NCBI GenBank assembly: GCA_900112325.1
Contig: FOLJ01000019.1
Span: forward strand, 62,001 to 126,000
Direction of reading: 5' to 3'
Source: Micromonospora sediminimaris
Lineage (GTDB): Bacteria > Actinomycetota > Actinomycetes > Mycobacteriales > Micromonosporaceae
Length of the DNA: 64,000 nucleotides
Shown here in pieces: positions 43,385 through 51,391 of the stretch. The notes under the pieces are model-generated. The model was not told the DNA's origin. It searched no databases and was given only the letters and a program-made list of their open reading frames with translations. The first letter of the stretch is position 1; every line of letters starts with the position of its first letter. The position numbers and the translations under genes were made by a program.

Positions 43385-43410
43385 TCGCCCCAGCGTCGTC
43401 GGCAGTGACG

Positions 43411-43457
43411 GCAAGGGGCCCTTCCGACAGCTCGGGCGTCAGGAAGGGACCCCTTGC
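43411..43457. terminator. Bidirectional terminator before dppF
   Basis: GCAAGGGGCCCTTCC and GGAAGGGACCCCTTGC form a 15-bp stem with one mismatch, 16-nt loop, between convergent transcription units. Confidence 0.82.
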
Positions 43458-43466
43458 GCGCACGAC

Positions 43467-44591
43467 CTACACGAAGGAGCCGGGCTCGGTGGGGGCGGAA
43501 ACGACCGAGGGATCCTCACCCTCACCCGCTGGCCGGGTGATCTCCACGCTGACCTTGTGCCGACGCAGTTCCCCGCTGGCGATCTGCTCGGCCCAGTGGC
43601 AGGCGACCCGACTGCCGCCGATGTCCCGCAACTCCGGCCGCTCGTCGGCGCAGCGGGTCGGCTGCGCCCACGGGCACCGGGTGTGGAAGCGGCAGCCCGA
43701 CGGCGGGTTGGCCGGCGACGGCAGATCGCCGGCGATGAGGATGCGCTCTCGGCGGTCCTCCACGTCCGGGTCGGGCACCGGCACCGCCGACATCAGCGCC
43801 CGGGTGTACGGGTGCAGCGGTTCGGTGTAGAGCCGGTCGCTCGGCGCCTCCTCGACCAGCGCGCCCAGATACATCACGCCCACGGTGTCCGAGATGTGCC
43901 GGACCACCGCCAGATCGTGCGCGATCACCAGGTAGGTCAGACCGAGGTTGTCCTGAAGTTCGTCGAGCAGGTTGACCACCTGGGCCTGAATCGACACGTC
44001 GAGCGCGGAGACCGGCTCGTCCGCGACGATTAGTTCCGGCCCCAGCACCAGCGCCCGGGCGATGCCGATGCGCTGCCGCTGGCCGCCGGAGAACTCGTGC
44101 GGGTAGCGGGACAGCGCCCAACGCGGCAGCCCGACCTGGTCCAACGTCTCGGAAATGATCTTGCGACGACTGTTCCGGTCACCACCGATGCCGTGCGCCT
44201 GTAGCCCCTCGGTGAGGATCGACTCGACGTTCTGCCGGGGATCGAGGCTGGACATCGGGTCTTGGAAGATCATCTGCATCCGGCGGCGCATCGTGCGCAG
44301 CTTGTTCGGTGCCAGCGTGGTCAGCTCGACCCCGTCGAAGCTGACCTCGCCCGAGGTCGGCGGGGTGAGCTGGAGCAGCGCCCGCCCGAGCGTGGACTTT
44401 CCGCAGCCCGACTCGCCGACCAGGCCGTACGTCTGGCCGCGCGTGATGCGCAGGTCAACGCCGTCGACCGCCTTGACGTGGCCGACCGTACGGTCGAACA
44501 GCACCCCCCGCTTGATCGGGAAGTGCACCTTCAGGTCCCGTACCTCGACGAGGACGTCCTCTCCGCTGAGCCGATCGATTCGCTCGCTCAC
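43467..44591 (-). CDS. dppF: Dipeptide/oligopeptide ABC transporter ATP-binding protein (DppF/OppF)
   Basis: A 374-aa ABC ATPase: Walker A GESGCGKSTLGRALL near residue 55, signature SGGQRQRIGIARAL, Walker B LIVADEPVSALD, and the C-terminal oligopeptide-transporter extension with Cys (GCRFHTRCPWAQPTRC). It pairs with DppD to energise peptide uptake. The GTG start overlaps the dppD stop (GTGA). Last gene of the dppABCDF operon, ending at the 43411-43457 hairpin. Confidence 0.93.
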   Translation of the reverse strand: MSERIDRLSGEDVLVEVRDLKVHFPIKRGVLFDRTVGHVKAVDGVDLRITRGQTYGLVGESGCGKSTLGRALLQLTPPTSGEVSFDGVELTTLAPNKLRTMRRRMQMIFQDPMSSLDPRQNVESILTEGLQAHGIGGDRNSRRKIISETLDQVGLPRWALSRYPHEFSGGQRQRIGIARALVLGPELIVADEPVSALDVSIQAQVVNLLDELQDNLGLTYLVIAHDLAVVRHISDTVGVMYLGALVEEAPSDRLYTEPLHPYTRALMSAVPVPDPDVEDRRERILIAGDLPSPANPPSGCRFHTRCPWAQPTRCADERPELRDIGGSRVACHWAEQIASGELRRHKVSVEITRPAGEGEDPSVVSAPTEPGSFV

Positions 44592-45703
44592 GGCGTCTCC
44601 TCCTCACTCGGAGCGGCGGCCAGGCCCGGCGCGGCCGGCGGGTCGTCCGGCACCGCCTGCGCGGGCACCGAACCCGGCGTGGCCTGTCCCGGTCGCGTCT
44701 CCCGAGCCTCCGCACCGGGCGTCAGGCCCGGCAGCGGGGCCGGGTTGACGCACCGGTAGCTGCGGCCGTCGTGGGTCAGCACCAGGTCCGGCGGCTCGCC
44801 GACGCAGGCGTCCACCCGTCGGTCGCAGCGCGGGGCGAAGGCGCAGCCGTCCGGCCAGGGGAGCAGGTCACGCACCGAGCCCGGAATCGGGTTCAGCCGC
44901 TCACCGCGTCCCGCGTCCAGGCGCGGCACCGAGCCGAGCAACCCCACGGTGTACGGGTGCCGGGGCTGACGGAACAGCGGACGCCGCCGCGCGGTCTCCA
45001 CCACCCGACCGCCGTAGAGCACGTTGATGGTGTCGCACATGCCGGCCACCACGCCCAGATCGTGCGTGATCATCACCAGCGCGGTGCCGGAGTCCCGGAC
45101 CAGGTCCTTCAGCAGTTCCAGGATCTGCGCCTGGATGGTGACGTCCAGCGCGGTCGTCGGCTCGTCGGCGATGAGCAGCCGGGGCTGGCAGGCCACCGCC
45201 ATGGCGATCAGGGCGCGCTGGCGCATCCCACCGGAGAGCTGGTGAGGGTACTCCTTCAGCCGCCGCCTCGGGTCGGGGATGCCGACCCGGTCCAGCAACT
45301 GCGCCGCCTCCTTCGCCGCCGCCTCGCCCTTCATGCCACGGTGCCGGGTCAACACCTCGGTCACCTGAAGCCCGATCGGCACGACCGGGTTCAGCGACGA
45401 CAGCGGATCCTGGAAGATCATCGCGACGTCCCGGCCCCGGATGTCCCGGCGCGACCGGTCGTCGAGCTGAAGCAGGTCGGTGCCGTCGAAGACGGCCTTG
45501 CCGGCCACCTGAAGGCCGGGCTGCTTGGGCAGCAGGCCCATGATCGCCAGTGAGGTCACCGACTTGCCGCAGCCGGATTCGCCGACCAGGCCGACGACCT
45601 CGCCGGCCTCCACGGAGAAGGAGACTCCATCCACGGCCCGTACGGTCCGCTGACCGCGCCGGGCGAAGGTCACCGAAAGATCTTCGACATCAAGCAGTGC
45701 CAT
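44588..45703 (-). CDS. dppD: Dipeptide/oligopeptide ABC transporter ATP-binding protein (DppD/OppD)
   Basis: A 371-aa ABC ATPase: Walker A GESGCGKSVTSLAIMG near residue 40, signature LSGGMRQRALIAMAV, Walker B LLIADEPTTALD, and the C-terminal CAFAPRC-x5-DAC cluster. A Pro/Ala-rich tail of about 40 residues follows. The M in LSGGM is typical of DppD/OppD as against Q in DppF. ATG start lies 63 nt after dppC. Confidence 0.93.
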   Translation of the reverse strand: MALLDVEDLSVTFARRGQRTVRAVDGVSFSVEAGEVVGLVGESGCGKSVTSLAIMGLLPKQPGLQVAGKAVFDGTDLLQLDDRSRRDIRGRDVAMIFQDPLSSLNPVVPIGLQVTEVLTRHRGMKGEAAAKEAAQLLDRVGIPDPRRRLKEYPHQLSGGMRQRALIAMAVACQPRLLIADEPTTALDVTIQAQILELLKDLVRDSGTALVMITHDLGVVAGMCDTINVLYGGRVVETARRRPLFRQPRHPYTVGLLGSVPRLDAGRGERLNPIPGSVRDLLPWPDGCAFAPRCDRRVDACVGEPPDLVLTHDGRSYRCVNPAPLPGLTPGAEARETRPGQATPGSVPAQAVPDDPPAAPGLAAAPSEEETP

Positions 45704-45766
45704 GTCGCACCGCCCTTTCGTTCACAGCCACGGAGGTCAAATGCGCGCTTCTCATGCTCGGCACGC

Positions 45767-46729
45767 CTACTTCCGCAGCTTCGGGTCGAGGGCCTCACGC
45801 ATCGACTCACCGAGCAGGGTGAAGCCCAGCGCGGTGATGATGATGGCGACCGCCGGGTAGATGGCCAGCTCGGGCCGGATGCCCAGGTACTGCTGCGCGT
45901 CGGCGAGCATGACGCCCCACTCGGGGGTTGCCGAGTCGGGGTTGCCGAGCCCGAGGAAGGACAGTGCTGCCGCTTCGATGATCGCTGTGGCCAGGGTCAG
46001 CGTCGCCTGGACAATGACCGGGGCGAGCGAGTTGGGCAGCACGTGGGCCAGGGCGATCTTCGACTTGCGTACCCCGAGCGAGGTGGCGGCCAGGACGTAG
46101 TCGCTGTTGGACTGGGCGATCATCGAGCCGCGCAGCAGCCGGGCGAAGACCGGCACGGACACCATGCCGACCGCGATCATGACCGTGGTCAGGCTCGGTC
46201 CGAGCAGTGCGGCGATGCTGACCGCCAGCAGCAGGCTCGGCAGCGCCAGCAGCATGTCGATGAACCGCATCAGGGTGCTGTCGACCCATCGGCCCCAGCG
46301 CCCGCCGAGGCCGGCGGCGGCACCGGCGACACCGCCGATCAGCACGCCGACGGCGAGACCGATCAGGGTCGCCACCACGCCGACCAGCAGGGTCTGCCGG
46401 GCCCCGACGATCATGCGGCTGAAGACGTCCCGGCCCTGGTGGTCGTAACCGAACCAGTGCTCGCTGGAGGATCCGGGGATGACCCCCGGTTTGATGACGC
46501 CCTCCCGGATGCCCATCGTGTCCGTCGGCCCGTACGGCACCAGGAACGGGCCGATCAGCGCGACCAGGACGAAGACGGTGAGGATGACCGCGCCGATGAT
46601 GGCGGCCGGGTTGCGCCGCAGCCGACGGAAGGCGTCCTGCCAGAGGCTCACCCCCCGCTCCTCGTCGCGGGCGGCCAGTTCGGCGAGTCGGTCGATCTTC
46701 TCTCGCTTCTTGCCACCGATGGTCGTCAT
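45767..46729 (-). CDS. dppC: Dipeptide/oligopeptide ABC transporter permease (DppC)
   Basis: A 320-aa permease with six transmembrane segments and an N-terminal cytosolic stretch (RLAELAARDEERGVSLWQDAF). It has the DppC-type loop GYDHQGRDVFSRMIVGAR and the EAA-like motif AATSLGVRKSKIALAHVLPN that contacts the ATPases. ATG overlaps the dppB stop by 4 nt. Frame and family are unambiguous; upstream in-frame sequence is the antisense shadow of dppB. Confidence 0.93.
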   Translation of the reverse strand: MTTIGGKKREKIDRLAELAARDEERGVSLWQDAFRRLRRNPAAIIGAVILTVFVLVALIGPFLVPYGPTDTMGIREGVIKPGVIPGSSSEHWFGYDHQGRDVFSRMIVGARQTLLVGVVATLIGLAVGVLIGGVAGAAAGLGGRWGRWVDSTLMRFIDMLLALPSLLLAVSIAALLGPSLTTVMIAVGMVSVPVFARLLRGSMIAQSNSDYVLAATSLGVRKSKIALAHVLPNSLAPVIVQATLTLATAIIEAAALSFLGLGNPDSATPEWGVMLADAQQYLGIRPELAIYPAVAIIITALGFTLLGESMREALDPKLRK

Positions 46730-47730
46730 CGGACCCTCACCCTCGGGTCGATCAGGCTGTAGGAGAGGTCCACTATCAGGTTCACCAGCACGTAGACCAC
46801 GGCGATGATCATGATGAAGCCCATCAGCACCGGATAGTCGCGCTGGTTGATGGAGTCGGCGAGGAAGGCGCCGATCCCGCTGAAGGCGAAGACCGTCTCG
46901 GTGAGCACCGCGCCGGAGAGCAGGCCACCGGTGAGCAGACCGATCGAGGTCACCACCGGGAGCATGGCGTTGCGTAGCACGTGCCGGCGGCGGACGACGT
47001 TCTCGGTCAGGCCCTTGGCCTCGGCGGTACGCACGAAGTCCTCGTTGAGCACCTCGAGCACACTGGCCCTGGTGATCCGGACGATGATCGCCAAGGGGAT
47101 GCTGGCCAAGGCGAGCGCCGGCAGCACGAGATGCATGAGCGCGTCGGCCGCTGCGTCCCATTCCCGGGTCATCAGTCCGTCGAGGACGAAGAAGTTGGTG
47201 ATCCGGGTGGCGCCGATGGTCGGGTCCTGCCGGCCGCTGGAGGGGAACCAGCCGAGGTTCTCCGAGAAGATCGCCTTGAGGATGTACGCGAGGAAGAAGA
47301 CCGGGATGCAGATGCCGATCAGCGACCCGCCGACGGAGGCGTGGTCGAGGAACCGGCCGCGCCGACGGGCGGCCAGGTAGCCCAGCGGAATGCCGATGCC
47401 GACTGCGATCACCATCGCGGTGATGGTCAGCTCGACGGTGCCGGGGAATCGTTGCAGGAACTCCGTCGTCACCTCGCGCTTCGTCGAGATGGACGTACCC
47501 AGGTCTAGGCGGATCATCCGACGGACGAACCGGCCGTACTGAATCAGGATCGGCTCGTCGAGACCGAGATTGCGGCGGATCGCGGCACGCATCTCGGGTG
47601 TGCCCCGCTCGCCGAGAATGGCGGTCTCGGGGCCTCCGGGCAGTCGCCGGAGCCAGATGAACAACAGGATGGAGAGCCCGAACAGCGTGGGTATCAGCTG
47701 AAGCAGGCGTCTGACGATGAACCGGAACAC
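46726..47730 (-). CDS. dppB: Dipeptide/oligopeptide ABC transporter permease (DppB)
   Basis: A 334-aa permease beginning VFRFIVRRLLQLIPTLFGLS, with six transmembrane helices, the substrate-facing loop GLDEPILIQYGRFVRRM, and the EAA motif RTAEAKGLTENVVRRRHVLRN. GTG 47730 is chosen because CCGAGG lies 5 nt upstream; a TTG at 47751 is an alternative. A strong hairpin separates it from dppA. Confidence 0.93.
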   Translation of the reverse strand: MFRFIVRRLLQLIPTLFGLSILLFIWLRRLPGGPETAILGERGTPEMRAAIRRNLGLDEPILIQYGRFVRRMIRLDLGTSISTKREVTTEFLQRFPGTVELTITAMVIAVGIGIPLGYLAARRRGRFLDHASVGGSLIGICIPVFFLAYILKAIFSENLGWFPSSGRQDPTIGATRITNFFVLDGLMTREWDAAADALMHLVLPALALASIPLAIIVRITRASVLEVLNEDFVRTAEAKGLTENVVRRRHVLRNAMLPVVTSIGLLTGGLLSGAVLTETVFAFSGIGAFLADSINQRDYPVLMGFIMIIAVVYVLVNLIVDLSYSLIDPRVRVR

Positions 47731-47756
47731 GGCGGCCTCGGAAGGGGGCAAGGGAT

Positions 47757-47793
47757 CACGGGCGGGCGCTGTGGGTCACAGCGCCCGCCCGTG
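47757..47793 (-). terminator. Intercistronic hairpin between dppA and dppB
   Basis: CACGGGCGGGCGCTGTG and its exact complement CACAGCGCCCGCCCGTG (17 bp) flank a 3-nt loop. It lies 15 nt after the dppA stop, inside the operon. Partial termination or 3'-end protection would yield excess binding protein over permease. Confidence 0.85.
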
Positions 47794-47807
47794 GTCGGTG
47801 CGTCAGA

Positions 47808-49469
47808 TCAGGACTTGAACTCCGCGGTGGCGAACCGCTCGTCGGTGAGCGGGCTCGCCTTGACCCCGGTCACGTCCTTGCCGAACACGATTGCCGGCGG
47901 CGAGTGCGAGATCGGCACGCCGGGCAGGAAGTTCATGATGTCGGCGTTCAACTCCTTGTAGAGCGCCACCTTGGCCGCCTGGTCCGCAGTGGTGTCCGCC
48001 TGCCGGAACTTGTCGAACAGGGCCTTGTTGTTGAAGCCCCACTCGTCCTTCTGCCGGTCGAAGAACGTGCCGATGAAGTTGTAGCCGTCACCGTAGTCGC
48101 CGGTCCACCCGAGGAAGTGCAGGTCGTGCTCGCTGCCGGAGGTGGTGGCGTTGAGGTAGTCCGGGCTCCACTTCAGCGGGATCGGCTCGATCTTGATGCC
48201 GGCCGCCTGGAGGTCCGCCGAGACCAGCTCGAACAGGTCCTTCGGGTTCGGCATGTAGGGCCGGGTGACCTCGGTCGGGTAGTGGAACCGCAGGGTCAGG
48301 TCCGAGGCACCGGCCTCGGCCAGCAGCGACTTCGCCTTCTCGACGTCGTACTCGTACTTGGTGACGTCGCCGTTCCAGCCCTCGACCGTGTCGGGGAAGA
48401 AGTTCACCGCGACCTGAGCACCCGGGGGCAGCTTCGAGTCGACCAGGGCCTGCCGGTTGATGGCGTGGGCGAGCGCCTGCCGGACCTTCAGGTCCGCCAG
48501 CTTCGGGTTCCCCTTCTGGTTGATGGCCAGGTAGAGGATGTTGAAGGCCGGGCGGGTCAGGAGGTTGAAGCCCTCGTCCTTGAGCGGCTGGACGTCGGCC
48601 GGGCCGACCAGGTCGTAGCCCTGGATGTCGCCGGAGCGCAGCGCCTGCTTACGGGCGTTCTCGTCCGAGATGGTCTTGAAGATCAGGCTCTTGAGCTTGG
48701 CCTTGTCGCCCCAGTAGTCCTCGTTCCGCTCCAGGGTCAGCGTCTTGTTCGCGATGTCCCAGGTCTTGAACTTGAACGGGCCGGTACCGGTCGGGTGCTC
48801 GGTCGCGTAGGCCGGGTACTTGATGTCGTCCGCGCTGCCCGAGACGTTGCTAGCGTCGTACTCCTGGAGCGCCTTCGGGCTGTGCATGGAGAAGGACGGC
48901 AGCATCAGGGCGGCCGGGATCTTGCTGGAGACCCGGCTGAAGGTCAACGCGACCGTGGTGGGGTCGGTGGCGGAGCAGGACTTGAAGAGGCTCTCACCGA
49001 GGGTGTCGTCCTCGTTGGCGGCGAAGCCACCCATGACGTCCTGCCAGTACGCGGTCACGTCCGGGCTCTGCATCAGGCCCTTGGCGTTGTACCAGCGGTC
49101 GAAGTTGGCGCAGACGGCCTCGGCGTTGAAGTCGGTGCCGTCGTGGAACTTCACGCCGGAACGCAGCTTGAACGTCCACGTGGTGCCTGCGGCGTCCGGC
49201 TCCCAGGACTCGGCGAGGCCGGGGCTGACCTTGGTGCCACCCTCTTCCGGGCGGACCAGCGTCTCGAACACCTGGCGGGCCACGCGCAGCGACTCACCGT
49301 CGCTGGCGAAGCTGGGGTCGAGCACCTTCGGGTCTCCGGCGACGCCGAAGACCAGGGTGTCCTTGCTACTACCGCTGGAACCTTCGCGGTCGCTCTCGGC
49401 ACAGCCTGCTACCGCGAGGGCCGCGGCCGCCACGGCCGCGATAGCGACCTTCGGCCTGGATGCACGCAT
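47808..49469 (-). CDS. dppA: Dipeptide/oligopeptide ABC transporter substrate-binding lipoprotein (DppA)
   Basis: A 553-aa SBP family 5 lipoprotein. The lipobox is ALAVAGC; the mature part has TLVFGVAGDPKVLDPSFASDGESL, the family motif WTFKLRSGVKFHDGTDFNAEAV, and GVKASPLTDERFATAEF at the end. It captures peptides for DppBCDF. ATG follows GAGGTG. First gene of the five-gene operon; the upstream 260-nt gap should hold its promoter. Confidence 0.94.
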   Translation of the reverse strand: MRASRPKVAIAAVAAAALAVAGCAESDREGSSGSSKDTLVFGVAGDPKVLDPSFASDGESLRVARQVFETLVRPEEGGTKVSPGLAESWEPDAAGTTWTFKLRSGVKFHDGTDFNAEAVCANFDRWYNAKGLMQSPDVTAYWQDVMGGFAANEDDTLGESLFKSCSATDPTTVALTFSRVSSKIPAALMLPSFSMHSPKALQEYDASNVSGSADDIKYPAYATEHPTGTGPFKFKTWDIANKTLTLERNEDYWGDKAKLKSLIFKTISDENARKQALRSGDIQGYDLVGPADVQPLKDEGFNLLTRPAFNILYLAINQKGNPKLADLKVRQALAHAINRQALVDSKLPPGAQVAVNFFPDTVEGWNGDVTKYEYDVEKAKSLLAEAGASDLTLRFHYPTEVTRPYMPNPKDLFELVSADLQAAGIKIEPIPLKWSPDYLNATTSGSEHDLHFLGWTGDYGDGYNFIGTFFDRQKDEWGFNNKALFDKFRQADTTADQAAKVALYKELNADIMNFLPGVPISHSPPAIVFGKDVTGVKASPLTDERFATAEFKS

Positions 49470-49730
49470 GGTGCTTCACCTCGTCCTTAGGGGTACGGAC
49501 AACGTGGTGACAGGGTCACCGATGGCCGTGACCTTAGCTCCCGTTCGGACCGGCGGGAAACGGCGCTGGAAGCTCTTGGTACCGGATCGTGTCCTTAGTG
49601 CCTGGCCCCGGTCACGCGGACCAGCAGGCTCACGGACAAAAACGCTCAATAGCCCCAAACAATCGATATCATTCTGTTACATCGATTGGGCGGATCACTA
49701 GCAGTGTGTCATACCGTCGGCAGGTGCCTG

Positions 49731-50168
49731 TCACGGTGTGGGCGGCGTCGGGCACGAGGGCAGACGTACCAGATCGGAGCCGGCATCGGGCGCGCCCAGG
49801 GCCCGGAAATCGAGTCGATGGCAAAGCTGCAACAACCCGTCCGGCCATGGACCGTAGGCCTCGGTCGACTGGACGACCAGCGACAGCTCCGGCTCCCGGC
49901 GGATCTCCCAGACATCCATCCCCTGCTCGGCGGCGAGGGTGCGCAACCTGTCGTCGGATGTCCCTGCCCCGGCGGCGATCACCGCCTCGGCGTAGTCGCC
50001 GACCCGCCGGTCGAGTTCCGCCGCAGCCGCCGCCTCGCCGCGGTCGCTCGCCTCGCGGAACTGGCGCATCTTCCCCGCGACACACCACCAACCGGCCAGC
50101 ACGGCAAGCACCAGCAGGGCAGCCAGCACCGAGGGCGCCCAGGGCCGGTCGTCCCGTTCCTGCCGCAC
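49731..50168 (-). CDS. Membrane-anchored hypothetical protein
   Basis: A 145-aa protein with one N-terminal transmembrane helix (VLAALLVLAVLAGWWCVAG) and an extracytoplasmic domain of about 105 residues. The domain begins with a charged helix (MRQFREASDRGEAAAAAELDRRV) and ends in a Pro/Thr tail with two Cys (LLQLCHRLD, LPSCPT) that may pair. No family recognised. It is 71 nt downstream of recR on the same strand and may be read through from it. Confidence 0.65.
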   Translation of the reverse strand: MRQERDDRPWAPSVLAALLVLAVLAGWWCVAGKMRQFREASDRGEAAAAAELDRRVGDYAEAVIAAGAGTSDDRLRTLAAEQGMDVWEIRREPELSLVVQSTEAYGPWPDGLLQLCHRLDFRALGAPDAGSDLVRLPSCPTPPTP

Positions 50169-50239
50169 CTCGACCTCCCTCGCGCCCCGGGCAACCGGTG
50201 AGCTCTACGGTGACGGCCCGCCGCCGCTCGGCTGATCCG

Positions 50240-50833
50240 TCACACGGCGCGGCGGCCCTCGAATGCCCGACCCAGGGTGATCTCGTCGGCGTACTCCAGG
50301 TCGCCGCCGACCGGCAGGCCGCTGGCCAGCCGGGTCACCGCGATCCCCATCGGCTTCACCATCAGCGCGAGGTAGGTCGCAGTCGCCTCGCCCTCGGTGT
50401 TCGGGTCGGTGGCCAGGATCAACTCACGGATCGCACCACCGCCGAGACGGGTCATCAACTCGCGGATGCGCAGATTGTCCGGCCCGATGCCCTCCAGCGG
50501 ATTGATCGCCCCGCCGAGCACGTGGTACCGGCCGCGGAACTCACCGGTCCGTTCGATCGCCACCACGTCCTTCGGCTCCTCGACCACGCAGATCACCTCG
50601 TCGGTGCGGCGCGGGTCGCGGCAGATCCGGCACTGGTCGGACTCGGCGACGTTGTAGCAGCTGGTGCAGAACCGCACCAGCTCCTTGACCTTGCGCAGCG
50701 CGCCAGCCAGCCGGTTGATGTCGGCCGGGTCGGCGGACAGCACGTGAAAGGCGATCCGCTGGGCACTCTTGGGGCCCACGCCCGGCAGTCGGCCCAGCTC
50801 GTCGATCAGATCCTGGATGGCGCCCTCGTACAT
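50240..50833 (-). CDS. recR: Recombination mediator RecR
   Basis: A 197-aa RecR: N-terminal MYEGAIQDLIDELGRLPGVGPKSAQRIAFH (HhH), the Cys4 zinc finger CTSC-x9-CRIC near residue 55, and the Toprim domain with LATDPNTEGEATATYL near 140. It acts with RecF/RecO in loading RecA on gaps. ATG at 50833 lies 8 nt after the ybaB stop. The ybaB-recR pair downstream of dnaX is a near-universal bacterial arrangement. Confidence 0.97.
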   Translation of the reverse strand: MYEGAIQDLIDELGRLPGVGPKSAQRIAFHVLSADPADINRLAGALRKVKELVRFCTSCYNVAESDQCRICRDPRRTDEVICVVEEPKDVVAIERTGEFRGRYHVLGGAINPLEGIGPDNLRIRELMTRLGGGAIRELILATDPNTEGEATATYLALMVKPMGIAVTRLASGLPVGGDLEYADEITLGRAFEGRRAV

Positions 50834-50841
50834 CTGTGGGC

Positions 50842-51174
50842 TCAGAACCCGGGCAGGCCGAGGCCGCCCATCCCGCCCGCGACCGGGCCCATCTTCTGCT
50901 CGGTCAGCTCGCGGGCCGCCTCGGTGGCGTTGTGCAGCGCGGCGACGACGAGATCCTCCAGGGTCTCCACGTCGTCCGGGTCGACAGCCTTCGGGTCGAT
51001 CTTGATGCTCTTGACCTCGCCGGAACCGGTGACGACAGCGGTCACCAGGCCGCCGCCGGCGGTGCCGGTCACCTCGGCCTCGGAAAGCTCCGCCTGCGCC
51101 TTGGCGATCTGCTGCTGCATCTTCTGCGCCTGCTTCAGCATCTGCTGCATGTTCGGCTGTCCACCAGGCCGCAC
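50842..51174 (-). CDS. ybaB: YbaB/EbfC nucleoid-associated protein
   Basis: A 110-aa DNA-binding protein of the YbaB/EbfC family: MQQMLKQAQKMQQQIAKAQAEL, VTGTAGGGLVTAVVTGSGEVKSIKIDP and DLVVAALHNATEAARELTEQKMG are all family-typical, with a Gly-rich tail. GTG 51174 follows GGGAG at 5 nt, and the Arg/Gly-rich residues before MQQM are part of the product. Probable operon with recR. Confidence 0.95.
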   Translation of the reverse strand: MRPGGQPNMQQMLKQAQKMQQQIAKAQAELSEAEVTGTAGGGLVTAVVTGSGEVKSIKIDPKAVDPDDVETLEDLVVAALHNATEAARELTEQKMGPVAGGMGGLGLPGF

Positions 51175-51283
51175 GATGACTCCCTCGACTCGCCTCTTCT
51201 GCCGCCGCCCACCCTAACGCCACCCACCGACCTACCCCGCGCGCCGCACCCCTGTCACCCCCACCCCCGCCCCTCCCCCCGCC

Positions 51284-51351
51284 GATCTTGCACTTTTGGT
51301 CGCCCTTATGCCGGCTTCGGCAGCATTTGTCGAGACAAGAACTGCAAGATC
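51284..51351. repeat. Palindrome (GATCTTGCAGTTC type), second copy
   Basis: GATCTTGCACTTTTGGTC pairs with the complement of GACAAGAACTGCAAGATC with three mismatches, and an inner GCCG/CGGC hairpin lies in the loop. The arm is shared with the element at 21887-21962. It lies between dnaX and ybaB. Confidence 0.82.
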
Positions 51352-51360
51352 GACGCTGAC

Positions 51361-51390
51361 GGGTGGGGTGGGGTGGGGTGGGGTGGGGTG
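51361..51390 (+). repeat. Tandem GGGGT repeat
   Basis: Five to six head-to-tail TGGGG pentamers run up to the dnaX stop codon. The plus strand has at least four G-runs of 4, so a G-quadruplex is possible; the dnaX transcript would carry the C-rich complement in its 3' UTR. Confidence 0.85.
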
Positions 51391-51391
51391 G

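Noticed and set aside
47904..49490. Long plus-strand open frame opposite dppA
   Set aside because: Composition is that of a high-GC shadow frame (Val/Arg/Gly/Glu repeats, no motif); dppA on the minus strand is unambiguous.
51361..51390. CRISPR-like or VNTR array
   Set aside because: The unit is a 5-bp homogenous repeat without spacers; it is a simple tandem repeat.
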